Of a stretch of DNA of 64,000 nucleotides, positions 35,135 to 47,428 are shown piece after piece (position 1 is the first letter of the stretch; the number at the start of each line of letters is the position of its first letter). The DNA lies in assembly GCA_030581615.1 (NCBI GenBank), contig JAKTTT010000034.1:1-64000 (forward strand), written 5' to 3'. The DNA comes from Alloascoidea africana (taxonomy: Eukaryota > Ascomycota > Alloascoideomycetes > Alloascoideales > Alloascoideaceae). The translations under genes and the position numbers were made by a program. The notes beneath the pieces were generated by a model that saw only the letters and a list, made by a program, of their open reading frames with translations, ran no database searches and had not been told where the DNA came from.

Positions 35135-37397
35135 TTACATGTGATTCCGTCTTGAAACTTTCAAACTTTTAACTCTTCTCATAAAAGAATTCTCAGTGGT
35201 GCCTGTGCCTCCTCGATTTCCAGAACCCGAACTAAAATATGGTGGTTTTTTAGACTTTGAAATTGAACTGCCGCTGGTGGTGGTACCAAGTGAAGATGAA
35301 GGTCTATTGTGTCCCTGACTAACAGTAACCCGCAAATCAAATCTCCCATCTTCCCCAGATTTGGATTTGGTGTTCAAAATCTCTTCATCTAGAACTCCAT
35401 ACTCAAACGAGCGATCCGAATCAGAACTGTCCATACTTGTAGATCGCTTAAATTCCGGTCTATCTGCAGATCGAATATTGGGAACAACAGGATTAGAATT
35501 ACTGTTTTTCCTTGTCATGGTCCTGAAAAGAGATTTCGTCCTACTTAATCCACCACCTTCTGCCTGAGTTTTCGTTCTCGTTAACATCGCTGCATGTGCT
35601 TCCTCCTCGATTGCTGATCTTGGTGCAACACTACCTTCCAAAAATGTAGAACTACCAAGCCCCAATGTAAGCTCTCCATGAACAGGCTGTGCTTTTTGTC
35701 TTGTATCAAATGCTATAAAACTCTCGTTGTTATAAGGACTGATCTTGGGCTTGATCTGTAATGGTCTTTGCAGATTTAACTTCGGCTCGGGATTGTTGCC
35801 CATGATAGAGTCATAGGTTTGCGCTTTGTAATTTCGCTGATAATTCTTGTCTTGCGTTTCAACAGTCCCCAATGGACCTTCTTCAGCGGGGAAAGCATTC
35901 ACAGGTGCCTTGTTAATATCTTTATTGCGATGTGGAGTACAAGCATCAAATGGCCCATCATGGTGGAAACCACTACCCCCAAACAGTCCTGTAACGTCAA
36001 GCTTATCGATTACATCTAATGGCGCACCAGTCTTCTTTTTGGATTTTGACACCTTTTTTTTGGTGACCTCTGATGAATGATGATGATGACTTCTATTCCG
36101 TGTTTCTTTACGAGAACTGTAGTTTCGATCTCTTTCACTGCTGTGATGGCGACGGGAACGGCGGGACCTTTCGTCTTTTCCCTTGCCCTTTTCCTTTTCC
36201 CTTTCTCTTTCCCACTCCCGGTCTTTACCATTATGAGGCCAAGATTTACTGATCAAGTCCGAGTCATCAGTCGCCGAGCGATGATATCCAGGCCTCTGTC
36301 TTCTTGAAGTAGGCTTTGAGGAGGAAGCAAACGTCTCTTCATTCGTGCGCTTGGATTTTCTGTTGTTTTCAGTTCTATAATAATCTCTATCAGTTCTTTT
36401 GGATGAAGAACCATGGTGCTTTAAAGAAGACGAAGAGGATGATGTAGATGAAGTAGATCCCACGTCCCAATTATCATCAAATGACGATTCATAGGAATAA
36501 TGTCTTCGATGACGACTTTTAAAATTTAAACGCCAAGATTAGTAACAACAGATTCACAAATCAACACCCAAATTATCATACCTAGATCGATGATCAGAAG
36601 ATGATGTAAACCCGTTTCTACTTTCCCCATATCTAGAAAAAACCTTATCAGTTTCAGATCTTGGCAAACAAAAGTGAAAAAAAAAACAACCGAAACCGCC
36701 CCTCGATTACATTTCAGAACATATTCAAACATGTCCACAAAACAGAATTAAAAAGAAAACAAAGAATAGAGGGAAAAATGAGAATCACATTGGATCTCGA
36801 GATTGAACTCATAAAATAGTCACTTCATTCAATGCCACCGCCGGTTTATGCAGCTTGAAGCGATAAATACGAGATCACGCAATGAAGAGAAAGTATAATC
36901 CTTTTGTAGCAGGTGAAAAAGCACAGCATCACTGGGAGCAAAAAAGAAAATGGCACAAAAAAAAAAAGAATTCCAGCTGACAAATGAAGCAAAGTACAAA
37001 CACAAAATAATCAAAAGTGAAAAAAAAACAGTCGCTGTGAGGAAAGACGGGGCAGTGAAGCAAGATAAGCAATCAAACAAAAAAAAAGAAAAAAAATGCA
37101 AATGAGGGCAAAAAAATTAGCAAATATTGGAACTTACTCTTTAGAGGATACTGTCTTTCGAGCAGGATCAAGAGTTGCCCTTTCGTTGTTGGTTGCAGTG
37201 GGACGAACTCGCGTCGAACTGGTGTCTCTCCTATCTCTTGGAACAGTGACTCTTGAGTATTTGTGTGATTGGTTGAGTGCAGAAGAGCCACTGAGACCGA
37301 GATTCTTGGTTCTATCGTGAAGATCTTCCAGTTCTAACGTGTATGAGGAGGAGGACGCCGCCTCCTTGAAGGGGTTATTCGATTTGAGCACAGACAT
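35135..37397 (-). CDS. PAL1: Pal1-family cell-cortex / endocytosis protein
   Basis: Inferred exons on the minus strand are 37138-37397, 36582-36632 (51 nt) and 35135-36515, giving 563 residues. The first exon holds NPFKEAA near the N-terminus, an NPF-type motif that can bind EH domains. The middle is Ser/Arg/His-rich with a YDSSFDD-like segment created by the splice (YSYESSFDD). The Pal1 signature, GLFGGSGFHHDGPFDACTPH, begins about residue 284. Fission yeast Pal1 acts in cell-wall morphogenesis, and budding-yeast Pal1 is an early endocytic coat protein. The last intron has a clear TTACTAATC branch site. Joining the exons restores the conserved reading, which supports the 51-nt exon. The signature makes the family certain; biochemical function is known only loosely. 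Confidence 0.9.
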
Positions 37398-38333
37398 CCA
37401 GGATGATGATTAATGGGTAGTAGAGAGAGGGAAAAAGAGGAGGACCTTTGGACTGGAAAGCTCCGATTACATCAGCACTCCACGCTAAATGGAGGGTGCA
37501 CGGGCTTTTGTGGATCACATGACCAGAACTAGATTTGGAACTTTTTTGGAATTTTAGCCTCTTGCGACTACTACTGGTGAAAAGTTGAGAGTTATTTGCT
37601 TTTTGGAGCGGATCTAGGATCCGATTTTGTTTCGTTACTATGGTCTGGTTTTGACAGTTGCTAGCTGGGGGAGAAGAATGTTTTACATCGTGCTTTTGCT
37701 TCATTAGATAGTATGCACCTGCGAGAAGACAAATGGAGCCGCGCTAACGTGGGGGCAGAGAATTAGAAAAGGAAGAAGAACATTTTTAATTCTGATATTC
37801 TGATCTAGACTGTTTGGACCCCTGTAATACACTGTTTCACTTTTCCATGTTATTCCCGAGAAGTTGCTTTTCACTATACACACTTGGAAAGAAGGATATC
37901 CAAGATGACTTGTGAACGCCAAGCAAATTTAGGATCTCTTGTGAATCCGCCCCATTTTCTCGTCCCCTTAAAAATGTTGAAGATGCCCATCTAGAAAGGC
38001 AATCTTTGTGTGGTTATTCAGGTTTACTAGTCACTTGAATACGGGGTGTCAAGTCATTCAGATAGAGTACTGGCGAATGAGAGCAATGTTTTATATTCTT
38101 GGCTTTGGTCACCTTGTTTAAATAGTGACCCAGAATATCTAGACTAGAAATCCTTTTTTTTTCTATCGCAAACAGATCTATATCCTATTTTACAGATGAG
38201 CATCTAAACGCGCCATTTTGTCCTGGCGTAAATATGGGAACCCAGCGTAGTTCACTGTCCGTTTCAATAGATCCTACCAGACAGACATGATGAGTTTTAA
38301 TTGCTTTGAGCCCCTAGTGCGAAAAAGATACAA
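37398..38333. other. Divergent promoter region PAL1 / DUF2011-like gene
   Basis: This 936-base interval lies between two divergent starts. A 109-codon minus-strand frame at 37375-37704 overlaps the PAL1 start and has no recognisable domain. Otherwise it is ordinary AT-rich promoter sequence. Confidence 0.6.
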
Positions 38334-39184
38334 ATATGTCAGAGTTTCAAGTGTATGTGAAAGTTTTTATGATCTTTTCAGCAACTGATGGAAAGAAAAC
38401 TGACTTTTAACGTTTTGATAGGGTTTCACGATCTGAATTATTCGACTCCCAAGATCATGAAGAAACTTCAAGTGATAATGTTAAGGACATCAATGCGCTT
38501 TATCATTTCGACGATATAGAGATCGATGAGTCGATACCGGAAACACAATCACCTCAAGCTGGAGATGTAGCAGAAACAGATGCAGATGACAATTTTGCAT
38601 TTCCTCTGTTTTCTGGGACAGGTGTATTAGACAATACTTCAACCACCGACATTACAAATAGCAAAGAGGACAAAACCAAATTAAACACTATAACGTTAAG
38701 ATCACCTTCACCTGAGGTTTTTGTAAAGAGGGAACGGCCTCGATCTTATTACTTTCATGAATTGTATGCATACCGATTCCAATATGATAAGAAGTTTACT
38801 AATTTTTCAACATTAGAACTAATGAATTGAGAAAGGAGTACACCATATCGGCTATATCTGGTGAAGACATAATACATCAAAGTACCGAGGAACTGGTAAG
38901 CTATCATGATGATGTTTTACTAGAATCAAAAACCTAACACAATATTTTAGGCGGGGATGAAAATGCCTTGGAGAGTAGTAGATTTACAACAACACAATGC
39001 AATGATAATGAGAGGGAAAAGAAGAAATAGACCTTCCAAAAAGAAAAGAACCGAAAAAATAGAAAAGAAGCAATGGCTCAAGGATGAAAAAATGCGACAA
39101 AAAATGAGAATGCGTGCAAACAGGAAGAAAAAATTTGGAGGTTATCAAAAACCTGGTAAACCAAGAATTTTGCACAAGAAATGA
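38334..39184 (+). CDS. DUF2011-family fungal protein of unknown function
   Basis: Four inferred exons (38334-38350, 38422-38763, 38817-38895 and 38951-39184) give 223 residues. Exon 1 is only 17 nt. Introns use GTATGT, GTATGC and GTAAGC donors and have CTAAC or TACTAAT branch sites. The product has an acidic N-terminal half, then ERPRSYYFHELTNEL, then ISGEDIIHQS, then MPWRVVDL, and ends in a strongly basic Lys/Arg tail (KRTEKIEKKQW to PGKPRILHKK). The order RP-x-SYYF, SGEDI, PW-V and a basic KK-rich tail is how I remember the fungal DUF2011 family, whose function is not known. The basic tail suggests a nuclear or nucleolar location. Family assignment is from memory of the motif order. Confidence 0.7.
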
Positions 39185-39265
39185 TATGTTCAATATTCAC
39201 TGTGGTCCTACGGTACTAATACACTTTAGCATCATTTTTTCTCTTTTTATCATTCATTCTATTGC

Positions 39266-40658
39266 TTATCGAGCAAGTGAGGATAACGAGTTCTGTATCA
39301 TTATGACCTCTTTACCCTTCTCATCAATTCCACCTCCATGGATGACTGCCGATTTGAGAGCTGCCCTCAACTCTTTAATATTACTCTTCAAACTCTTGGT
39401 AACGCTGTTATTCCTAAACGCCAAATCCCTCGCCCTTGTATCGGCCGCTGTTGCAACATCGTTCCAGAATTTTGAGATCAAAGACTGTATTGTAAGCTTT
39501 TTAAGGATGTAATCTAGCACGGATTCATTAGGGTTGGTATTTACCTTGACAACAGCTGATGACGTTGTAGATTGAGTTTTCGATCGAGTAGAATATTTTT
39601 GCTTCTGTTGATGGGGTACTTTTAAAGAGGCCAGATTTGAAGATAACTGGACTACTGATTGGGCCAATTGAGTTAACTGGGAATTTGTGGAATCGATATA
39701 GTATTTGGAACCACCAGAACTGAGCATTTTGGATACTCCAAGGTTTGCGAGATCGATTTCACTTTTCAAATAGTTTGATATCGTCAGTATCAGTCTTTCA
39801 GAAGAGAAAATGAATACTGTTAGTATTGCAGCTGCAACTGATGATTTGTCATTGGCCAACAATATTGCCGTCTCGGATACTTGTCGATTCTGAAGTTGTG
39901 AAGATGAGCTTGTGGTATTTATAGATGCAGAGTATGAAGACTTTGTGATTATCAGCTGTGACAATTCCACCAAATACCTTTCTCTTTCGTTTAAAACACT
40001 TTCATAATTTCTTATAATCTGTAAACTCTTCAAACTGGGGTTTATCGCTATATGGTTTTGAAGTTGTAACAGAATTGGTCCAGATTTGATTAATAGACCT
40101 GCAGCACCTGCCAGAGTTTTGGCATCTGAAGTTTGTTTCAAAGCTTTGATTCCCGAGATGTTGATTTCCAACTGCGAAAGCAATTGCAGGAAATAGGTTA
40201 TTCCACGGAGTAAAGTCGCAGTTGTATGTATTTTTTTCAATGCTTCATATCTTTTGGATGCCTCGTTATATGGCTTCACAATGTCCGATTGTAATCGACT
40301 ATGTGCAATGTTGACACGATCAAGAGAGGGCTTGAGCAATTCAAGGGATGATTCTGCGCCCGATATCTTTTCGACTTCTTTAATCAACGTTGAATAATTG
40401 TTTTCGCACTATCAGCAATACATTTCCGTCAGAACGAGTAATTGGATAAAACGTTTCATTCAACAATGCGCATACCAAATTGCGAATCCTTTTGTCAAGG
40501 TCTTCGAGATCGTACCCTACTCTTTTTATTGGTGTATCCAGATCCAATTCCCTTTCATTTGGATTATTTGTAGCCAACACCAACGAATTTGAAAACTTGA
40601 CCGGCGAAAAATCGTCGGTCAGAAACTCTTCAAGATACTCGAAAGTGTTACTGCTCAT
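39266..40658 (-). CDS. COG5: Conserved oligomeric Golgi complex subunit 5
   Basis: Exon 1 is 40476-40658 and exon 2 is 39266-40408, 441 residues in total. The 67-nt intron has donor GTATGC and acceptor GATAG; joining restores DKRIRNLCENNYSTLIKEVE in one frame. The N-terminus FLTDDFSPVKFSNSLV followed by LDTPIKRVGYDLEDLD is the Cog5 signature, and the rest is helical tether sequence. Cog5 belongs to lobe B of the COG complex (Cog5-8), which tethers retrograde vesicles at the Golgi for glycosyltransferase recycling. Convergent with the DUF2011-like gene: only 81 bases separate the stop codons. The weak branch site makes the splice call slightly less certain than the protein identity. Confidence 0.88.
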
Positions 40659-40999
40659 CTAACAACAACAAGCCAAAGAAAAGTAAGTTTTGGTTACCTG
40701 TTGGAGATTTGGAGACTTTTACACTATGAGTTGGCCGGTACTATAGCTAGAGGTGTGTGGATGTTTAAACTCACGTGGCCTAACAACATCGAATTGAATT
40801 GAACTTGAATGGAAAATAAAAAAATGAATCTATTGTTATTCAAGTATATCAGGGTTAATTTAACAAATTGTCTAATGTTCACGTCAAAAATAGTGTCCTG
40901 TAACAAATTAGAGTCCTTGGTTTTGCTCCTTTTTTTTGGGGTTGTCATTTTTGATAGAGAAAGAAAAACGAATTGAATTCTTTTTGTTTTCCTCTTCTT
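40659..40999. other. Intergenic region COG5 upstream / COX5 downstream
   Basis: The 341 bases between tandem minus-strand genes hold the COG5 promoter and the COX5 3' flank. No other gene is seen. Confidence 0.7.
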
Positions 41000-41536
41000 T
41001 TACTCGTCGTCGTCATCATCGTCATCTTCTGCCAGAGGGCCCTTTGAAGGAGATTGGATATGACTGTAACCACTGAAAGGTTCAGCTCCCTTTTCAGCAA
41101 TGTATTCATCTGTTTTTTCTTGCCATTCTCTAGACAAAGTTTTGGGTTCTTCACCTCCAAAGAGTCGGATGAATCCAAATAGACCAAAAGCAGCTAGAAC
41201 ACCAAGGAGAGTTCCCTTGAAGATGTAGGCCACGTCTCCAGGTCCATGGACAGGTCTTCGAGGACCCCAAGGACCGTAAGAAATGTACCAGGCGGCTTTT
41301 TTCTCTTCTGTTGTAAGTTCAGCCCATGACAACTTTTGGCGTTCCTGGAGCTTGGTGACAATCTCTTGTTGTTCGTCACCGGGGAGCGACTCCCATCGTT
41401 CCTCCAACCCTGCAATAGTAGGTTTTGACAATGGATGGGATATCGAGCTTGCTAAACGGATGGATCCTGCTTGAGAAACCTTGGTAACAAGGGAAGTCTT
41501 CTGCAAGCGAAGGGGGTTGGGAATCAATTTGAACAT
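41000..41536 (-). CDS. COX5: Cytochrome c oxidase subunit IV homologue (Cox5)
   Basis: The product has 178 residues. The N-terminus (MFKLIPNPLRLQKTSLVTKV, then SIRLASS) is a basic amphipathic mitochondrial targeting signal. It is followed by the matrix domain (LEERWESLPGDEQQEIV, WAELTTEEKKAAWYI, YGPWGPRRPV), which matches Cox5a/b and mammalian COX4. One membrane segment lies at about 110-130 (FKGTLLGVLAAFGLFGFI), followed by an intermembrane-space tail. The C-terminus ends in a run of seven Asp plus Glu, longer and more acidic than I expect for the family. The subunit stabilises the catalytic core of respiratory complex IV. A CCAAT at 41754-41758 in its upstream region fits HAP-complex control of respiratory genes. 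Confidence 0.93.
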   Translation of the reverse strand: MFKLIPNPLRLQKTSLVTKVSQAGSIRLASSISHPLSKPTIAGLEERWESLPGDEQQEIVTKLQERQKLSWAELTTEEKKAAWYISYGPWGPRRPVHGPGDVAYIFKGTLLGVLAAFGLFGFIRLFGGEEPKTLSREWQEKTDEYIAEKGAEPFSGYSHIQSPSKGPLAEDDDDDDDE

Positions 41537-42250
41537 GCTTGAAAAAAGTTTATGACTAAAGTGGTAGTTAGTAACCTTGCACGAGGGAAACCCAGTAGTG
41601 GTAAAGTAGCAATTAACAAGATCAAGTAGAAAGCGCTATCAGGATTTCGATCTGAAAAGAAGAAGAGGAAAGGGAAGAGGAAAAATGGTATGTGGGGAGT
41701 GTTAGGAGAATCAAAGCAAGAGAGTTAATTAGACCAGGACGGGGGCCCAGCAGCCAATCACCGCGGCCGGATTGCTCCCACCCAAGACCAGCACTCTTGT
41801 CTCTCTCATATAAAAAGATCAAGGATCATGGGAGAAAGTCAAACGAGATAAGAACAGACGTGAAGAGCAGATACGGAAGCGTATTCCAAAAGCACACGCA
41901 TCCGAAAGAAATTATTATTTGGACTCACCTGTTTTCTGCACACCGACTGGCAGTTTCGATTTTCTTCGGTGGAAAAAGCGCAAAGGACCTTTTTTTGTAT
42001 TTTTTTTTTCAGTGTGTCTTCCAAACGTGCAAGAAAAGACTGCGCCGGGTAACCTTCTAGACCTGTACATCTGGGTCCGGACCCACATCTGCGCGGGACA
42101 TTCACATTTTTTTTTTTTGCTTGTCGCACTCGCGAGCACAGTTTATCCCAAAACACTCTTTCACCAATCTATCAGTCTTACTGGGTGGGAGACTGACACA
42201 CACACCTTTCAACCTCACACAAAGCCAGAAACGGAAACGGAAATTAAAGC
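41537..42250. other. Divergent promoter COX5 / TPD3
   Basis: 714 bases between divergent starts, including a short GC-rich patch (about 41740-41780) with the CCAAT box and a TATAAA-like element near 41808. Frames of about 120 codons on both strands lack domains. Confidence 0.65.
41754..41758 (+). promoter_or_regulatory. CCAAT box between COX5 and TPD3
   Basis: CCAATCA within a small GC-rich patch, about 220 bases from the COX5 start. The HAP2/3/4/5 complex binds CCAAT and drives respiratory genes in yeasts. A single five-base match is suggestive only. Confidence 0.35.
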
Positions 42251-44208
42251 ATGGAACTTGAGGTGGATTCCTCTGATCTCTACCCGCTGGCACAGTTAAT
42301 GGATGATCTCAAGGTACGTGTCTTTTTGTTTTACATAGAGCTCCTGTTTTAGGAAGGGAGAGAGAGGGTGAGGGTGGTGGTGCCTGGCAATTTCCCTTTT
42401 ACCTTGCACAGCAATGTTTTACAAATTTTTATTCGGGACTGGTTTTGGATCAAGTTTTCTAATATTTTTTTTTCATGTGATGATTATCTCTAGAATGAGG
42501 ATCCGGGGGTTCGATTAAACGCTTTCGAAAAATTAACGGAAATAGCAGGTGCATTAAAACCTGAGCGGACGCGAAACGAGTTGATTCCATTTCTTGAGCG
42601 TATGTTTCTATGTTTCATATCTTGGTGGACCGTGTGACACAAAAAAAGAGCATTTTATCATTTTTGTTTTTATGAAAAGAGAAATACTAATGGTTTGATG
42701 GTATAGAGGTGATACAAGATGATGAAGATGAGATATCTATCGCTGTTGCTCAACAACTTGGTCAGTTCATTCCCTTGGTTGGAGGAGTAGAATACATTTC
42801 CCTCATTCTTTCTCTATTGGAAACTCTACTGTCTTTGGAAGAACAGATTCGCGAAAATGCAACATCCTCTTTCAACACCCTCATTTCATTGAAAGAGGTC
42901 AAAAAGTCCCAGGTAATCGACTTGTTTCTCCCTGTTTTATTCCATTTGAGCAGCAGTGAGTGGGTCATGTCAAGGCTTGCCTCAACTGGACTGTTCCAGC
43001 GGATGTTGGAGCGACTTTTAGAAGCTGGGTCAGAGACCGACTGTGGTAGTGGCGAACAACAGCAGATAGACACCACGGCTTTGGCACATGTTTTGAAACT
43101 GGAAGAGCTGTTTTCTCAACTTGTCAAAGATGATTCTCCCATGGTCCGACGCTCAGCTGCGTTGAACCTGCCCCATCTTGTGCGCTTTTTCGATCACGTT
43201 CAGGAAATGTTGGACCAGCTATTTAAGGATCCGCAAGATTCGGTGAGACTACTGACGGTTGAAACCTTGGTTGCGCTAACGCGAAAACTGAAACAATCAA
43301 GAGGTTCATTGGACATTGACGAGGCACTGAAAACGCAGTTGATGAACTATGCTCTGGAACTGTTTAAAGATCACAGTTGGAGAGTCAGATATATGACTGT
43401 TGACAGGATGGATGAAATAGTTGAGACCTTGGTGGACTCACCAAAGGAAAAAGAGCGCTTTACCTCTGTTGTGATCCGATTGATCAGTGATAGTGAGGCC
43501 GAGGTTAGAACAACCATGGCCAAGCACTTGCCCTCATTTGCAAAGATTTTGAGCAAAGAAACGATTCTAGATTGGATAGTTCCGTATCTGGAAGATTTGG
43601 CTAACGATAGTAACGACCATGTCCGAGCCGCTTTTTCAAGTACTATAGCACAGTTATCTCCTCTTTTGGGCAAAGATTTGACAATCACACATTTGGTTCC
43701 AACTCTTTTAAACCTATTGAAAGATAATTTCCCAGCGGTTCGACTCAACATAATATCCAATCTACCAACAGTTAACAAGATCATAGGTATTGATCTACTA
43801 TCACAGGCGTTGTTAACATCGATAACGGATCTGGCAACGACTCCACAATGGCGTGTTAGATTGGAGATTGTTGAAAACATTCCACTTCTTGCTGAGCAAT
43901 TGGGGGTTGAGTTTTTCAATGCGGAGTTAAAAGCATTATCTCTGAACTGGTTATGTGATCCAGTTTATATGATTAGAGAAACAGCAATGACGAATCTGAA
44001 AAAATTGACTGAGACCTTTGGGGTTGAATGGTGCCAGAAGGAAATTATAGATAGCTTGATTCACTCGAAATGGCTCAGCAGTGCCAACGTGATTGATTCT
44101 ACAACTGAAGCGGATGGAGATTCAAACGACAAGCACATTGTGATTTCACCTCAATTACAAGATGAAGATATCGATCTTGAAGGTAACAAGGGTGATACCA
44201 GCAACAAA

Positions 44209-44240
<32 letters not shown>

Positions 44241-45021
44241 ACAACAACAGGAGCAGTCAGGGGATGGAGATGGGGGAGACAAGGTACAACAAGGTTCAAA
44301 TAGTGGCGGGATTTTTGTGGACAAATCCAAAATGCATTTCCAGTATCGGTTAACTGCAATTTTGGCCCTCAAGACTTTGGTCCCAGTGATAACGTCGAAT
44401 TCGATACTTGTTGATGAAATCATTCCTTTCTTGGACTTAAATTTTCTGCGTGATGAGATTCCAAATATCCGGTTTAACGTTACAAAGATTTACCTTTCTA
44501 TCTTTAAGCAATTTTTGGAGAATTACAAATCTAGTGATGTGAACGCAAGCAGTTCACCAAATAACGCCCAAACGAAACTCGAGAATGACGCAAATGAGAA
44601 TTTCAACTCGAATTCAGAATCGGAAGCCAAGACGGAGGAGGTGAAAGAGGATAACGACACGGAGATGAAACTTGATGCAACACCAGCTTCCACGTCCCCA
44701 TTCAACTTTTCAGGTCTGGATGTCAGCGGCGGCGGCGGCGGCGGCGGCGGCACTGATTATAACAACCCATCTGCGGAGCTGGCAGCTGGACGTAACAGTT
44801 CTGGACAGTTGGTACACCTTGTTTTAGCACCATTTGTTGGGGATTTCGAATCAAAAGTTGCAAGGTTACAACTGAATGACAGCAATTCACTTTCTGATAA
44901 GACGATTTTGGAAATTGTGAAGAATTTAAGGGAACAAATGCTTCATGATGATGATATCGATGTGCGTAATATGGCAAATATGGTTCTGGTTGAGATTAGT
45001 CAATTGCTTGATAAATGTTAA
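42251..45021 (+). CDS. TPD3: PP2A scaffold (regulatory A) subunit, HEAT repeats
   Basis: Inferred exons are 42251-42313, 42494-42599 and 42707-45021, giving 827 residues. It begins MELEVDSSDLYPLAQLMDDL; the join LIPFLEQVIQDDEDEI restores the first HEAT repeats of PR65/Tpd3. HEAT helices run from about 10 to 540 (FKDHSWRVRYM, DSEAEVRTTMAKHL, DNFPAVRLNII). They are interrupted by a disordered insert containing about 15 Gln and acidic Gly-rich sequence (about 545-590). After more HEAT sequence comes a second insert with Asn/Ser/Glu and nine Gly (about 660-745), before the last helices. Yeast Tpd3 is about 635 and human PR65 589 residues, so the inserts account for the extra length. The protein holds the catalytic subunit (Pph21/22) and the B subunits (Cdc55, Rts1). 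The second intron has a TACTAAT branch site. Confidence 0.93.
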
Positions 45022-45531
45022 ATAATAAAAAAAAAGAAAAGTTCTTTGCTAAGATTTTATTAATGATGTGACCACAACAAAGCAGAAAAAATACATGGTG
45101 GCAGATAGATCCCACACTTTATTGTGAAATTTGATCCAATTATTTGTCTTTTGGGAAAACGTATGGGTGTAACCAGTAGAAGGATGTACAAAAAATACCA
45201 AAGGAAAGTTGAACTTAAACCATACCTTTCCAAACACTGCATTTCAGTCACTATTGAACTGTTTTTTCCATTGTTTTGTTTTGTTTTGATATCTATCTGT
45301 GATCCTAGACGTTTCTGATACGGATACATTCTTCGATCAAAACAAAAAACAAAAAAAAAGAAACGGTTTCAAGTCTCCATCGGTGTTTCTTAATCGGATA
45401 AGAATCTTAGTTGTGCGCTTACACATACCATACCCGCTTAAGACTGTATCTACCAACAAACCCCGAACTACGAGAAAAGCATTGAGGAATAAGCAAAAAA
45501 AACAAAAAAATAAATTGGAAATTTGAAGTCG
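45022..45531. other. Intergenic region TPD3 / DLD1
   Basis: 510 AT-rich bases between tandem plus-strand genes, holding the TPD3 3' flank and the DLD1 promoter. The short frames are shadows. Confidence 0.65.
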
Positions 45532-47428
45532 ATGATTAGAAGATTTGGGAACAAGTTAGTTGAAGCCAGGGTTCTTCGAGCAAAAACAAGAACATGTGCG
45601 TTATCTGGTGGGATTTGTACTCGTCCGAGAAGAATTGGGCTGTTTGAGTCATCCGCGGCGGCGAGGAGGTTTGGATCAAGCTCCAGTTCCAACTCCAATT
45701 CGGGATCTGCCGGTGCGAATGGCCGTGGCCATGGCCGTGGCCATGGCAACAACAAAGCTGGAGCAGGAAAGAGTTCTAACACACTTTTGGTTGGTATGTA
45801 TAACTATTGTTCTCTGATTTGGAGCAGCAGTTTATACCAACAATAATTTAGGTCTTTTTGGCGCCGGGGTGGGTGTGGGGTTGACTATAGCATGTGGACT
45901 TGGACTAGGACTAGGAATCAAAGAGGAAGACACAAGGTCTATTTTGGAGTTGAGCGAGTTGACACCTCCGAGATATGCGACCAAGCAAGAGTTGAAACAG
46001 GCGATTAGAGAAATACAAGATATCTGTGGCCGCGAGTACGTTTCCACAAACAAGAGCCAGATCGATGCACATGCTGATTCCTACTCCAACTGTGTTCATC
46101 CGCTGGAGGGCCAGGTTCCGGACGCGATTGCGTTTCCGGCGAACACGGACGAGGTTTCCCGGATCATGAAGGTCGCACACCGGTACCGAGTGCCCGTGAT
46201 TCCGTACTCGGGCGGGACGTCGTTGGAAGGCCACTACAACGCGACCCGAGGCGGCGTGGTCGTGGACGTGGGGCGAATGGACCGGATCGTCGCGCTGCAC
46301 GAGGACGATCTGGACGTTGTTGTTCAGGCCGGCGTGGGCTGGCAGGAGCTGGGCGAGTTTCTGGAGCCGTACGGGCTGCTGTTCGGGCCGGATCCTGGCC
46401 CCGGCGCGCAGATTGGCGGGATGGTCGCCACGTCGTGCTCGGGGACGAACGCAGCGCGGTACGGGACGATGAAGGAGAACGTCATCAGCTTGACGGTGGT
46501 TCTGGCGGATGGCACGGTCGTGAAGACGAAGCGGCGGCCTCGCAAGTCGGCGGCCGGATACAATCTGACGGGGCTGTTTGTGGGCAGCGAGGGCACGCTG
46601 GGCGTGATCACGGAGGCCACGCTCAAGCTGGCGGTGCGGCCGGAGGAGGAGATTGTGGCCATTGCGAGTTTCCCCGGGGTCGAGGAGGCGGCCAGGACCG
46701 CGCGAGACATTGTGAGCCGTGGGCTCCAACTGAACGCGATGGAGCTGTTGGACGAGGACGTGCTGTTCACGATCAACGCAGTGGGTTCGTCCTCCAAACA
46801 ATACCGCGAGGAGCCGACGCTGCTGTTCAAGATCGGCGGCGCGTCCGGCTCCGGCGCGATTCCCGAGACGGTGGCGGCCGTGCGGGTGCTGGCGGAACGC
46901 AACCGCGCGACGGCGTTCGAGTTTGCGGCGGACGAGGAGGCCAAGGCCGAACTGTGGCAGGCGCGCAAACAGATGCTGTGGGCGGCGCTGGACTACGGCC
47001 GTGCGCGCGACCCGGCGGCGAACGTGTGGCCCACGGACCTCGCCGTGCCCGTCAGCGCGCTGCCGACAATCATCGCGGAGGCCAAGCGCGAGTTTGCGAA
47101 CGTCGGGCTGTCGTCGCGGATCGTGGGCCACGTCGGCGACGGCAACTTCCACTGCACGGTGCTGTACTCGCCGCACGAGAGGCACGCGGCCGAACACGCC
47201 GTCCGGACGGTGTCGGAGCGCGCGCTGGCGCTGGACGGCACGTGCTCGGGTGAGCACGGCGTCGGGCTCGGCAAGCGGCGGCTGCTGGCACGTGAGGTGG
47301 GCCCGGCCGCGGTGGGCGTGATGCGCAGGGTCAAGCGGGCGCTCGACCCGCAGCGCATCCTGAACCCGGACAAGGTCGTCGCGATGGACCCGGCCGGAGA
47401 CCCGGCCGGAGACCCGCACGAGGCCTAG
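45532..47428 (+). CDS. DLD1: Mitochondrial D-lactate dehydrogenase (cytochrome), FAD-linked
   Basis: Exons 45532-45793 and 45852-47428 give 612 residues. The 58-nt intron has donor GTATGT and acceptor TTTAG. The basic, Ser-rich N-terminus is a mitochondrial presequence. A Gly-rich hydrophobic segment (about 88-108) is a likely inner-membrane sorting anchor, as in yeast Dld1. The PCMH-type FAD domain spans about 175-350 (IPYSGGTSLEGH, QIGGMVATSCSGTNA, LFVGSEGTLGVITEA). The C-terminal cap has HVGDGNFHC near 514 and SGEHGVGLGKR near 553. The enzyme oxidises D-lactate to pyruvate and passes electrons to cytochrome c. Exon 2 becomes strongly GC-rich from about 46100 to the stop, with G/C in nearly every third position, unlike its own first third. 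Intron, anchor and architecture are normal for a yeast gene, so wholesale recent transfer is not favoured. Confidence 0.92.

Noticed and set aside
45532-47428. Recent horizontal transfer of DLD1 because of its GC content
   Set aside because: The gene has a yeast-type intron, presequence and membrane anchor, and only its 3' part is GC-rich; PTC1 shows the same trend.
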